A DNA stretch of 64,000 bases from Gammaproteobacteria bacterium (lineage in GTDB: Bacteria; Pseudomonadota; Gammaproteobacteria; Pseudomonadales; Balneatricaceae). Position numbers and translations under genes: made by a program. Location: the NCBI GenBank assembly GCA_030748435.1, contig JASMLZ010000022.1, positions 1 through 64,000 on the forward strand. Reading direction: 5' to 3'. The notes under the pieces are model-generated. The model saw nothing but the letters and a program-made list of their open reading frames with translations, was not told the DNA's origin and made no database searches. This document shows positions 17,735-26,715 of this stretch, one piece after another; positions within the stretch are counted from its first letter, which is position 1; each line of letters begins with the position of its first letter.

Positions 17735-19563
17735 TACAAACCACTCCCGAATTGATAACGCAACGCCAAGTGTTTTTTAAACTCTTTAACCACATGAAAA
17801 GCCTGCCGCAAAGTATCTTTTTCCAGACGATCCAAATCATTAAGGTCAATCCTATTCTGTAACCCAGGCTGCTGGGTATCGACACCCAAACGACCCAATT
17901 CTGCTTTCACCCGTAACAAGTGGAAAACGCCAAAGGCTTCCTGTAGTTCGTTACCCATGCGCTGTGGCAAGACACCAATATCAACCAATGCAGCAATACG
18001 AGCAAAGGTATTGTGGTCAGCAATTTGATACTGTAACGCCATAGTTCGAATACCGTGAACAATAGGAAATATACCACCCCGTTTTAAATCAACCCCATTA
18101 CTGCGCTCGCGAATACTGCCCAGTATGGTCAAAGGGGTATCAAACACTGTGGCTACTTTTGCAAAAGCAGACAAAAAACGCCGGTGCTGTTGTATTTCTT
18201 TAAAAAACCAGTTGCGACTGGTTTTATATAAAGCCGGGTTGCCCGCCACCGGGGCAGCATCAACAACAATAGATAACTTGAGAATGCTATCTTCATCAGC
18301 AAGGCTAACCCAGTCCTGCATACGTTTGGTCCACTCACTAATAGGTTGTACCCAAAACGGATTGCTCACCATAACATTGCCTGGGCAGGCGGGAAAACCA
18401 ATATCCTGTAGAACGCGTGTATATTCACGCATTATTTCCGGCCCCTTGGGCCAATCCAGACCATCGCGCATAATCAAGCCGTTATCCTGATCTGTTTTGG
18501 TAATTTGTTCACCTCGGCCTTCACTGCCCATCACGACTAAACACACATGTGGGATAACGTCCTCGGGCACTAGCAAATGAAACAACTTGGCCATTAGACG
18601 TTTATTCAAAGCCGCCAACAAATCCATGAGAAAACGGACCTTTACTCCTTGTGTATGCAAAGACCGGATCAGGGCTTCCATATCAGCGGCAGTTGCAGCC
18701 AGCTCTTCAACACTGCCCGCCCGCTCAATGCGCATGCCCACCACATGAGAATGGCTGGAGAAGAAACTCAGAGCCTCTGCCAGTTCCACTACACCGCGTA
18801 GTTGACCATTGGCCATGACCACTACGCGATCAATATCATGCCGGGTCATGCGCACCAGAGCATTGAACAGATAGTCGCCAGCCTCAACGGTAATCAGGCG
18901 ATAGTTAGCAATATCTTTGACGGGTGTAGAAGTGGGTAGTTTATCCAGCACCAGAGCATTCAATAAGTCAGTGCGTGTCACCATCCCATAGCGCTTACCT
19001 CGCTGCACCAGGGCGCTGTCTGCTCTTTGCTCACGCATAAGACGCGTTGTATGCTCAATATCAGACTTAGCATCAACCACCAGCGCCGTACGCATACAGG
19101 AAGTATCCACCGTCGCCAACATAAACTCAGCCATATCCAGATCAGGGTTGTTGTTTGCCAACAAGTCCTGTTGCACCGACAGGTTATTAAAGTAGTCACC
19201 GAAGTGGTTATTGCGGTAAATCAGCTCCAGCAGGTGTTTGGCCGGCAGGATATAACAAATGGTTTCTTCATCGGCAACAAAATCATGCAGTGCCTTACCG
19301 CGGATAGCTGACCAGGCACCAAAATAGTCTTCAACACCATAATGCACCAAGGTGTGACTGGAATTTTGGTCCTGTGCCTCTAATTCACACACAAAACCCT
19401 TAAGAATAAGGTGTAAGCCTTCTGATGCTCCACCGCCGGTGATGATCGTCTCACCTTTCTGAAAATAACCCACATCCATATGGTCGGCCATATAGCTCAG
19501 TTCCTCGGCATTGAGCAAACTAAAGGGCACGACTCGCGTATTAATATTTTGTAGCAAACTCAT
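17734..19563 (-). CDS. cNMP-binding/CBS/DUF294 putative nucleotidyltransferase
   Basis: A 609-residue cytoplasmic protein with four parts: an N-terminal cyclic-nucleotide-binding fold (about 15-130), a CBS pair (about 160-285), a DUF294 nucleotidyltransferase-like domain with VVMGSEGRGEQITKTDQDNGLI (about 345-370), and a C-terminal helical domain (substrate-binding DUF294_C). The GSxxR and DQD residues typical of PII-uridylyltransferase-like enzymes are present, so catalysis is plausible. Known neighbours in other genomes are the same exonuclease and acetate symporter. Its biochemical target is unknown. Confidence 0.88.
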   Translation of the reverse strand: MSLLQNINTRVVPFSLLNAEELSYMADHMDVGYFQKGETIITGGGASEGLHLILKGFVCELEAQDQNSSHTLVHYGVEDYFGAWSAIRGKALHDFVADEETICYILPAKHLLELIYRNNHFGDYFNNLSVQQDLLANNNPDLDMAEFMLATVDTSCMRTALVVDAKSDIEHTTRLMREQRADSALVQRGKRYGMVTRTDLLNALVLDKLPTSTPVKDIANYRLITVEAGDYLFNALVRMTRHDIDRVVVMANGQLRGVVELAEALSFFSSHSHVVGMRIERAGSVEELAATAADMEALIRSLHTQGVKVRFLMDLLAALNKRLMAKLFHLLVPEDVIPHVCLVVMGSEGRGEQITKTDQDNGLIMRDGLDWPKGPEIMREYTRVLQDIGFPACPGNVMVSNPFWVQPISEWTKRMQDWVSLADEDSILKLSIVVDAAPVAGNPALYKTSRNWFFKEIQQHRRFLSAFAKVATVFDTPLTILGSIRERSNGVDLKRGGIFPIVHGIRTMALQYQIADHNTFARIAALVDIGVLPQRMGNELQEAFGVFHLLRVKAELGRLGVDTQQPGLQNRIDLNDLDRLEKDTLRQAFHVVKEFKKHLALRYQFGSGL

Positions 19564-19718
19564 GCTTGGCTAGCCGACATAATTGATTGATGTTAGGAAA
19601 TATCTGGCGGATATAACCCGAACTGGCATGAGCTGCTTGGTAGCGATCTGTATTACATACGTTGGTTTCAAAACATTATCCGGTTTTATGCCTGCACTAC
19701 TTGATTAGTACTACTTGG

Positions 19719-21542
19719 TTAGTAATAGGCCGAACCCTGATTACGGGGCACACGAATATCCTGCACCATTTGCTGAATTGCTTTCGGTGGAGGCGGCGTT
19801 AGATGTGACACAATATACGCTATAAGGAAATTCAGCAACATCCCCATGGCGCCAAACCCCTCGGGTGAGATACCGAACAGCCACTGATCTGGAGTGCCAC
19901 CCATAAATTTAAAATAAATAATATAAGCCAAAGTCGAAATCAGGCCTATAAGCATACCGCTAATGGCACCATACTTATTCATACGTTGATAGAAAATACC
20001 CATAATGATGGCAGGGAAAAATGACGCACAAGCCAAACCAAAAGCCATAGCCACCACCGCTGCCACATAACCTGGCGGATTCATACCTAAATAACCAGCC
20101 ACCAATACACTAATCATAGCAGCAATACGAGCTATACTCAGCTCCTGACTATCGGTAATTTGCGGGCGCAGGGTACTCTTCACTAGATCGTGCGATACCG
20201 CCGTGGCAATAACCAACAGCAAGCCAGCAGCCGTAGACAAGGCCGCTGCCATAGCACCTGCTGCCACTAGGGCTACCACCCATTTGGGCATATCAGCCAC
20301 TTCAGGGTTAGCCAGCACCATAATATCCGGGTCCACATAGAGTTCATTAGCAAATGGTTGTTGTTGTGGATCAAAATCACCTGCGCTGGGGTTCATAACA
20401 GGTCGGGTATTATTAAACATGCTCCGGCTCACAGGATCATCAGCCACATCCCAGAAATCAGGGCGCTGATCTTTGCCAGTAAAGGCACCACCAGCAGCAT
20501 ACTGCAGCCGACCATCCCCATTATGATCATACCAGGCAATCAAGCCTGCTGTTTCCCACTTCTGGAACCAGCTTGGCATGGCTCCATATTCCGTGCCCTG
20601 TCCGTCAATACCATTGACGGTCTCAATAAGATTAATACGCCCAAAGGCCCCTACGGCCGGGATGGATATATAAAGCACAGCAATAAAGGCCAGCGCCCAG
20701 GCTGCAGAGATACGCGCATCACGCACTCGAGGCACAGTAAAAAAGCGCACAATAACATGTGGCAAGCCAGCCGTGCCAAACATTAAAGCCGCGGTTATAA
20801 AAAAGATATCAACACTACTCTTGCTACCCTCGGTGAAGCTGGAAAAACCTAACTGCTCGACCAAACCATCCAGATGATCAAGCACATATACACCCGACTC
20901 CAGGGTTGCTCCTAGTCCCGTTAAAGGCAATAGGTGACCGGTCATGGTAAAAGTCAAAAATAGTGCCGGCACATTGAAAGCAAAGATCATCACGCAATAC
21001 TGAGCCACCTGAGTATAGGTAATACCTTTCATGCCACCAAGTACAGCATAAATAAACACCACAGCCATGGCAATAATGATACCGGTTTCAATCTCTACCT
21101 GCAGAAAACGCGAAAATACAATACCCGTACCGCGCATTTGACCAGAAACGTAGGTAAAGGAAATAAACAACAGGCAAATAACCGCTACTACACGCGCCAC
21201 GTTGGAGTAGTAACGATCGCCAATAAAGTCTGGTACGGTAAATTTACCAAACTTACGCAAATAGGGTGCTAATAATAGAGCCAACAACACATAACCACCG
21301 GTCCACCCCATCACATAACCACTGGCATCATAGCCGGCCAGAGAAATCACCCCCGCCAGTGAAATAAAAGAAGCCGCTGACATCCAGTCCGCCGCAGTTG
21401 CCATCCCATTAGCCAATGGTGTGACGCCACCACCCGCAACATAAAAATCGTGCGTTGTCGCTACTCTGCTCCAAAAAGCAATGCCAATATAAATAACAAA
21501 AGAGCAAGCTATAAAGATATAGGTAAGAAATTCAATACTCAT
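19719..21542 (-). CDS. Sodium:solute symporter, acetate-permease type (large subunit)
   Basis: A 607-residue SSS-family transporter of the VC_2705/ActP-like subfamily, expected to import acetate or another short monocarboxylate with Na+. About 13 membrane helices are visible, including the family segment WMSAASFISLAG in the first part and AAALSTAAGLLLVIATAVSHD in the second. Between these the protein carries a long periplasmic-type insertion (about residues 300-395) that includes DHNGDGRLQY, an EF-hand-like acidic loop. It is preceded by the DUF4212 subunit and flanked by a CrbS-type sensor and acs. Confidence 0.9.
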   Translation of the reverse strand: MSIEFLTYIFIACSFVIYIGIAFWSRVATTHDFYVAGGGVTPLANGMATAADWMSAASFISLAGVISLAGYDASGYVMGWTGGYVLLALLLAPYLRKFGKFTVPDFIGDRYYSNVARVVAVICLLFISFTYVSGQMRGTGIVFSRFLQVEIETGIIIAMAVVFIYAVLGGMKGITYTQVAQYCVMIFAFNVPALFLTFTMTGHLLPLTGLGATLESGVYVLDHLDGLVEQLGFSSFTEGSKSSVDIFFITAALMFGTAGLPHVIVRFFTVPRVRDARISAAWALAFIAVLYISIPAVGAFGRINLIETVNGIDGQGTEYGAMPSWFQKWETAGLIAWYDHNGDGRLQYAAGGAFTGKDQRPDFWDVADDPVSRSMFNNTRPVMNPSAGDFDPQQQPFANELYVDPDIMVLANPEVADMPKWVVALVAAGAMAAALSTAAGLLLVIATAVSHDLVKSTLRPQITDSQELSIARIAAMISVLVAGYLGMNPPGYVAAVVAMAFGLACASFFPAIIMGIFYQRMNKYGAISGMLIGLISTLAYIIYFKFMGGTPDQWLFGISPEGFGAMGMLLNFLIAYIVSHLTPPPPKAIQQMVQDIRVPRNQGSAYY

Positions 21543-21574
21543 GGTCTTATCCGGAATGTCGCTGGGTTTACGGC

Positions 21575-21832
21575 TTATTCGTGTACATCAAATTCATTGT
21601 CCAGGCGATTCATGCGCCAGGCATAAGCAACTGTCAGTAAACAAAAACACAGCACACTACCCTGATTGGCAAACCAATAGCCAAGCTTGAAACCAAACAC
21701 CTGAAACTGGTTGAGAATATCAGCAAATAGAATACCGGCCCCAAACGACACTAAGAACCAAATGATAAGATAAATGACGATAATTTGTAGATTACGGCGC
21801 CAATATTGCTGCGCCAAATTTTGATGTTGCAT
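21575..21832 (-). CDS. DUF4212 small subunit of the symporter
   Basis: An 85-residue protein with two transmembrane helices (about 18-38 and 50-72), the family start QQYWRRNL, and the segment YAWRMNRLD near the end. DUF4212 proteins are encoded immediately upstream of VC_2705-type symporters and are regarded as their small partner. The gene is 32 bases before the symporter on the same strand, so the two form an operon. Confidence 0.9.
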   Translation of the reverse strand: MQHQNLAQQYWRRNLQIIVIYLIIWFLVSFGAGILFADILNQFQVFGFKLGYWFANQGSVLCFCLLTVAYAWRMNRLDNEFDVHE

Positions 21833-22238
21833 AGTTAACCTTTGTTATTATTGTTTATTGAAGAACAATATATCATGATTAAGGTTTGGTACAATGCCCT
21901 GACTTGGCATGCCAGTGAAATATGCCTTGCTTGACATTAGCACAAGATCAATAAAACTGACGGTATACGCCAGTTTGCAGTAGATAAATGGGTATTTTGA
22001 GGCAATTGTTAAGATTTTATCAGTGGGCATAATGGTGTTGCGAAACTGCCTAGCATCATATTGAGAACAATAATCAGCGTGTGAATCTATTTATCATCAT
22101 AGGATAGCAACGAATGATAATCTCTAACAAGTTAATTTTAAAACATTTATTGGATTTTCCAAAATAATTCCCCAATAAACTTGGCTTTTTAATCAAGTAT
22201 AAAAGCCATCCAATACTGGGCATATGGAGCACTAGTTT
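21833..22238. promoter_or_regulatory. Divergent control region of symporter operon and crbS-like gene
   Basis: No gene is seen. For the leftward operon, an extended -10 (TGATATATT, read on the minus strand) lies about 25-35 bases upstream of the DUF4212 ATG, with only a poor -35. Upstream of it lie a perfect palindrome TGGCATGCCA (21905-21914) and a 21-base dyad AACTG...CAGTT (21955-21975). They are candidate operators for the neighbouring LuxR-type regulator. No clear promoter was found for the rightward kinase gene. Confidence 0.45.
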
Positions 22239-25200
22239 ATGCTGGACACCTGGGTAATACTGATTATCTCTGTCGCTTATGTCGGTCTGCTGTTTACCCT
22301 GGCCTATTATGGTGATAACCAGAGTCAAAAAACACAAAAACGCATTAGCAAACCGGTTATCTACAGCTTGTCTTTGGCCGTATACTGTACCTCTTGGACA
22401 TTTTATGGCTCCGTATCCAGGGCCACGCAAGGTTGGGATTTTTTATCTATTTATCTGGGCCCCATATTGCTGTTTATTGTTGGTTGGGGGCTACTCTACA
22501 AGATTGTCCTGATTGCCAAACAGGAAAATATCACTACCATTGCCGACTTTATCGCCTCCCGCTATGGTAAAAGCCGCAGTTTAGCGGTCTTGATCACAAC
22601 CATGGCAACACTGGGTATTCTGCCCTATATTGCTCTGCAACTTAAAGCCGTGGCCCAAAGTTTTGATATTATGGTAGCTAATGTCGATACTATTGCCGGT
22701 CAAAATGATACGGCCTTGGCAGTGGCTATTTTTATGGCCATCTTTGCCATCCTCTTTGGTACCCGTCATCTTGACGCCTCCGAACATCACGAAGGTATGG
22801 TGTTGGCCATAGCCTTCGAATCATTGATCAAATTAATCGCCTTTGTTGCCGTAGGCCTGTATGTCATTTTTATCGTATTTGACGGTGTGGCAGGGCTCAA
22901 CCAGTATCTGGCACAAAGTGACATGATCAACAAAATGAACTCGTTTAACTCTCTTAAGGTCAGCTTTTTAACCGAAACACTGCTGGCCATGTGCGCCATA
23001 CTATGTTTACCACGCCAATTTCAGGTAGCGGTGGTAGAAAACACCGACCCGCGGGATATTCGTACCGCCCGCTGGATGTTTCCTACCTATCTGCTGGTGT
23101 TCTGCATATTTATGTTACCTATCGCGGCTGCCGGCAATATGATGTTTGCTGGCACCGGTGTCGCTTCTGATACCTATGTGTTGATGGTGCCACTAATGAA
23201 TGGGGCCACCAGTTTGGCCACTTTGGCATATATTGGCGGCTTATCGGCTGCTACAGGTATGGTCATCGTCGCCACGATTTCCATTAGCACCATGGTGAGC
23301 AATGACATTATTATGCCTCTGGTGTTTAAGCTTTCTCCTCTGGATCCCAACCGTGACAAAGATATAGGTCAATTGCTGTTAAAAATACGCCGCATCACCA
23401 TTGTCGGAATTCTGCTGGCGGCTTATGGCTACTTCTCCCTGATCGGTAACAATAACAGCTTGGTTTCTCTGGGCTTAATTGCTTTTGTGGCGGTAGCCCA
23501 ATTCGCTCCGGCACTGATTGGTGCCGTATTTTGGCGACGTGGTAACCGTTACGGCGCCCTTACTGGCTTAAGCGTGGGGTTTTTTATCTGGTGTTATACC
23601 CTGCTGATACCATCGTTAACCAGTGTTGGTATTGGTATCGAAAATCTGCTCCAACATGGTCTTTTCGGCATTAGCTGGCTGCGCCCCACGGCACTGTTTG
23701 GCATTACAGGGCTTGACCCAATCAGCCACGCTACCTTGCTATCACTAAGCCTCAATGGTCTGGCGTATTTCTGGTTTTCTCGTGCCACAGAAGCACGCTT
23801 GCAGGACCGGATTCAGGCAGATCACTTTGTTGACTTACGTATTAGCGGCTCGGCAGAAGGTACCCCATCAGGTTTTGATAATGCCCGTTTTATCGACCTG
23901 CAAACCTTATGTGAGCGTTTTCTGGGTAGCACTCGAACGCGCGATGCCTTCCAGAATTTTGCCCGCCAATCTGGCCAGCCACTGCATCCCAATGCCCCTA
24001 TTAGCCAAGCATTGATCAACTATGCTGAGCGCATGTTGGCTGGGGTTATTGGTGCCTCGTCAGCACGCATTATTTTAGCCTCCAGCCTCAAAGGGAAGGA
24101 AATGCAGCTGGGGGACGTGGTCTCTATCGTTGATGAGGCTTCCGAGGTATTTAAATTTAACCGCTCCATGCTGCAATCTACTATAGAAAACGTGGATCAG
24201 GGCATTAGTGTGGTGGATAAGGATATGCAACTAGTCTGCTGGAACCAACGTTATGTGGAAATGTTTCAGTTCCCGGAAGGCCTGATTAGTCTGGGTCGTC
24301 CCATTGCCGAAGTTATTGCCCACAATGCTGCCCAAGGAGACTATGGTGAGGGCGAGATAAACGCTATGGTTACCAAGCGTCTACAAGTATTGCAACAAGG
24401 GCGCACTCATTCGCATCTGCGCTATCGTAAGGACGGCCGCGTGCTAGAGGTACGCGGTAATGCCATGCCCGGTGGTGGTTATGTCAATACTTATCTGGAT
24501 ATCACCGCCTATAAACGCACCGAAAAAGCCCTGCAGGAAACGAATGAGACACTGGAAACCCGAGTTAATGAACGCACCAAAGAACTGTCCATAGCCAACA
24601 GCCAGCTATCCTCTGCTAAAACCATAGCAGACCAGGCCAATCAGAGCAAAACCCGTTTTCTGGCTGCGGCCAGTCATGACCTGCTACAACCACTTAACGC
24701 CGCTCGACTCTTCTCCTCTGCCCTGTCACAGAAATACCCACAAAGCGAGTTGGCAGATACCCTGGGGCATCTGGATGACTCTCTTGGTGCAGCTGAGGAA
24801 CTTATTTCCACACTCATTGATATTTCTAAACTGGACGCTGGGACTTTGCAACCGACTCTTTCCCATTTTGCCATTAATGATATCTTCCAAAAACTCGATG
24901 CTGAATTAACGGTAATGTGTAAGGAAAATGGCATCGAATTCCATCATGTGCCCAGCCGCCATATTGTTTATAGTGACCAGAATCACTTGCGCCGTATTAT
25001 TCAAAACTTTCTTACCAACGCCGTACGCTACACACCCAAAGGCAAGGTCTTACTGGGCTGTCGCCAACGTGGTAAACAGCTGGAAATTCAGGTCTGGGAT
25101 ACCGGCGTAGGCATTCCATCTCAAAAACTGCATGAGGTGTTTGAAGAGTTTAAACGTTTAGCGCACCCGGCCACCAACGAGATCAGAGGCTTGGGTTTGG

Positions 25201-25772
25201 GGCTGGCTATCGCCAATCGTACAGCACGCATGCTCAATCACCAGCTCAAGGTCAATTCCTGGCAAGGCACAGGCAGTGTGTTTAGCATACTGGTGCCTCT
25301 TGGAGACCCGGACAAACTGTGCCAGCCAACACCTGTGGACGCTACAGCAGAGCGCAAAGCCAGTAGCCCCTTAGCTGGGCTAAAAGTGCTCTTTATTGAT
25401 AACGAAGAGCCTATACTGGAGGGTATGCGTCAATTACTTGAAGGCTGGGACTGTCATTTAGTCACCGCCATTGACGTATCTCAGGCTCTGGAATTAATGT
25501 CGGCCAATGAATTCGACCCGGATGTGGTACTGGTGGACTATCATTTAAATCAAGACGCCACGGGGATTGAAGCTCTGGCCCGAGTAAGGGAAATCTATAA
25601 TCGTCCTATCCCTGCCGCTTGTATTACTGCTGACCGCACAGAAGAAGTGATGGCAACGATTCGCCAAGCCAATGCTTTTGTTTTGCATAAACCGGTAAAA
25701 CCCGCACCCCTGCGCGCTATACTAGGCCAGCTACAAACTAAAGCAAAAGTTTATAGGCTGGAGGATCAGTAG
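22239..25772 (+). CDS. crbS: Transporter-fused hybrid sensor histidine kinase, CrbS/MxtR type
   Basis: An 1177-residue membrane kinase. Residues 1-500 or so are a complete SSS-transporter fold, followed by a PAS domain (around 645-750, DQGISVVDKDMQLVCWNQRY), a coiled linker, HisKA with phospho-acceptor SHDLLQPL near residue 811, HATPase with N-box NFLTNAVRYT, VWDTGVGIP and RGLGLGLAI, and a C-terminal receiver with VLVDYHL as phospho-acceptor near residue 1100 and HKPVKP. CrbS homologues control the acetate switch (acs) with CrbR. The convergent LuxR regulator and nearby acs and symporter genes support the same role. ATG 22239 has GGAG upstream. Confidence 0.88.
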   Translation: MLDTWVILIISVAYVGLLFTLAYYGDNQSQKTQKRISKPVIYSLSLAVYCTSWTFYGSVSRATQGWDFLSIYLGPILLFIVGWGLLYKIVLIAKQENITTIADFIASRYGKSRSLAVLITTMATLGILPYIALQLKAVAQSFDIMVANVDTIAGQNDTALAVAIFMAIFAILFGTRHLDASEHHEGMVLAIAFESLIKLIAFVAVGLYVIFIVFDGVAGLNQYLAQSDMINKMNSFNSLKVSFLTETLLAMCAILCLPRQFQVAVVENTDPRDIRTARWMFPTYLLVFCIFMLPIAAAGNMMFAGTGVASDTYVLMVPLMNGATSLATLAYIGGLSAATGMVIVATISISTMVSNDIIMPLVFKLSPLDPNRDKDIGQLLLKIRRITIVGILLAAYGYFSLIGNNNSLVSLGLIAFVAVAQFAPALIGAVFWRRGNRYGALTGLSVGFFIWCYTLLIPSLTSVGIGIENLLQHGLFGISWLRPTALFGITGLDPISHATLLSLSLNGLAYFWFSRATEARLQDRIQADHFVDLRISGSAEGTPSGFDNARFIDLQTLCERFLGSTRTRDAFQNFARQSGQPLHPNAPISQALINYAERMLAGVIGASSARIILASSLKGKEMQLGDVVSIVDEASEVFKFNRSMLQSTIENVDQGISVVDKDMQLVCWNQRYVEMFQFPEGLISLGRPIAEVIAHNAAQGDYGEGEINAMVTKRLQVLQQGRTHSHLRYRKDGRVLEVRGNAMPGGGYVNTYLDITAYKRTEKALQETNETLETRVNERTKELSIANSQLSSAKTIADQANQSKTRFLAAASHDLLQPLNAARLFSSALSQKYPQSELADTLGHLDDSLGAAEELISTLIDISKLDAGTLQPTLSHFAINDIFQKLDAELTVMCKENGIEFHHVPSRHIVYSDQNHLRRIIQNFLTNAVRYTPKGKVLLGCRQRGKQLEIQVWDTGVGIPSQKLHEVFEEFKRLAHPATNEIRGLGLGLAIANRTARMLNHQLKVNSWQGTGSVFSILVPLGDPDKLCQPTPVDATAERKASSPLAGLKVLFIDNEEPILEGMRQLLEGWDCHLVTAIDVSQALELMSANEFDPDVVLVDYHLNQDATGIEALARVREIYNRPIPAACITADRTEEVMATIRQANAFVLHKPVKPAPLRAILGQLQTKAKVYRLEDQ

Positions 25773-25798
25773 GGGCTACTGGTTTACCTGCTGATCCT
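25762..25798. terminator. Hairpin spanning both stop codons of the convergent kinase and regulator genes
   Basis: GGATCAG at 25763-25769 pairs with CTGATCC at 25791-25797. The stem extends inward through AGG/CCT with one G-T wobble and outward by one A-T, giving about 12 pairs around a 13-base loop. It overlaps the ends of both reading frames, which are separated by only 3 bases. No T-run follows on either strand, so termination is inferred from position and symmetry. Confidence 0.45.
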
Positions 25799-26435
25799 GA
25801 GGGTGCTCAATCTGCAAACGGCTGGCCGCTATCACAGCCTGCGTGCGACTGTACACACCCAGTTTGCGCAAAATGGCTGTTACATGGGCCTTGATAGTCG
25901 CTTCCGACACTTCCAGTTCGTAGGCAATCTGCTTGTTCAACAAACCTTCAGTGAGCATAATCAGCACTTTAAATTGCTGTGGTGTCAGGGTAGCCAATTG
26001 CTCGGCAAACTTATTGTCTTCAGCATCCGCTACCGCATCCATAGCCGGCAAATCGGCTGGCAACCAGACTTCGCCATTTAATACTTCACCAATGGCTTCC
26101 ACAATCGTCTCCATTGATGAAGACTTAGGGATAAAGCCCGTCGCACCAAACTGCACAGCTCGGTGCATGACATTAGGCTGCTCGTTACCGGACACGACGA
26201 CTACCGGCAAGGATGGAAAATGGTTACGCAAATAGATCAGACTGGAAAAGCCATTAGCACCGGGCATATGCAAATCCAGCAGCACCAAGTCTATATCATC
26301 GTGTACATACTGTTCCAACTGTTTTAGGCTCTCCACTTCCAGTATACGCGCACTGTCGACAGCCCCTGTTAATGCCTGTTTAAGGGCAGCTCGAAACAAG
26401 GGGTGATCGTCAGCAATAATAATGGTGTGATGCAC
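25776..26435 (-). CDS. crbR: NarL/LuxR-type response regulator, CrbR/ErdR type
   Basis: A 219-residue two-domain regulator. The receiver has acidic pocket IIADDHPLF, phospho-acceptor in LVLLDLHMPG and lysine in FIPKSSS. The C-terminal LuxR HTH reads LTPQQFKVLIMLTEGLLNKQIAYEL and SEATIKAHVTAILRKLGV. I place the start at GTG 26435, five bases after GAGAGG, which yields the usual N-terminus just before the first beta strand; an in-frame TTG at 26462 would add nine residues. By position it is the partner of the convergent hybrid kinase and probably activates acs, whose stop is 281 bases upstream. Confidence 0.88.
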   Translation of the reverse strand: MHHTIIIADDHPLFRAALKQALTGAVDSARILEVESLKQLEQYVHDDIDLVLLDLHMPGANGFSSLIYLRNHFPSLPVVVVSGNEQPNVMHRAVQFGATGFIPKSSSMETIVEAIGEVLNGEVWLPADLPAMDAVADAEDNKFAEQLATLTPQQFKVLIMLTEGLLNKQIAYELEVSEATIKAHVTAILRKLGVYSRTQAVIAASRLQIEHPQDQQVNQ

Positions 26436-26715
26436 ACAAACCTCTCTCAACCGGGTTAACAATTAACAAAAAGAAACCTAATACACAACGAGAATAGAAC
26501 AAAATGCTTGGCGGGGAAAGAGCCAGCTATAAAAATGTTTGACAACAGAGCCAGAGACTGAGGCAAATCGGCCATAGACAAGCACTGCAAAATTTGTCAT
26601 TGCAGGCACAGCAACGTGGCAATCTTTAAGCTGTTCAGTTGATTAGCCAGAGATTACTTTGCTACACCCGCAATGATATATTTACGCGTTTTTCAGACCT
26701 TGCCCGAGCTATAAT

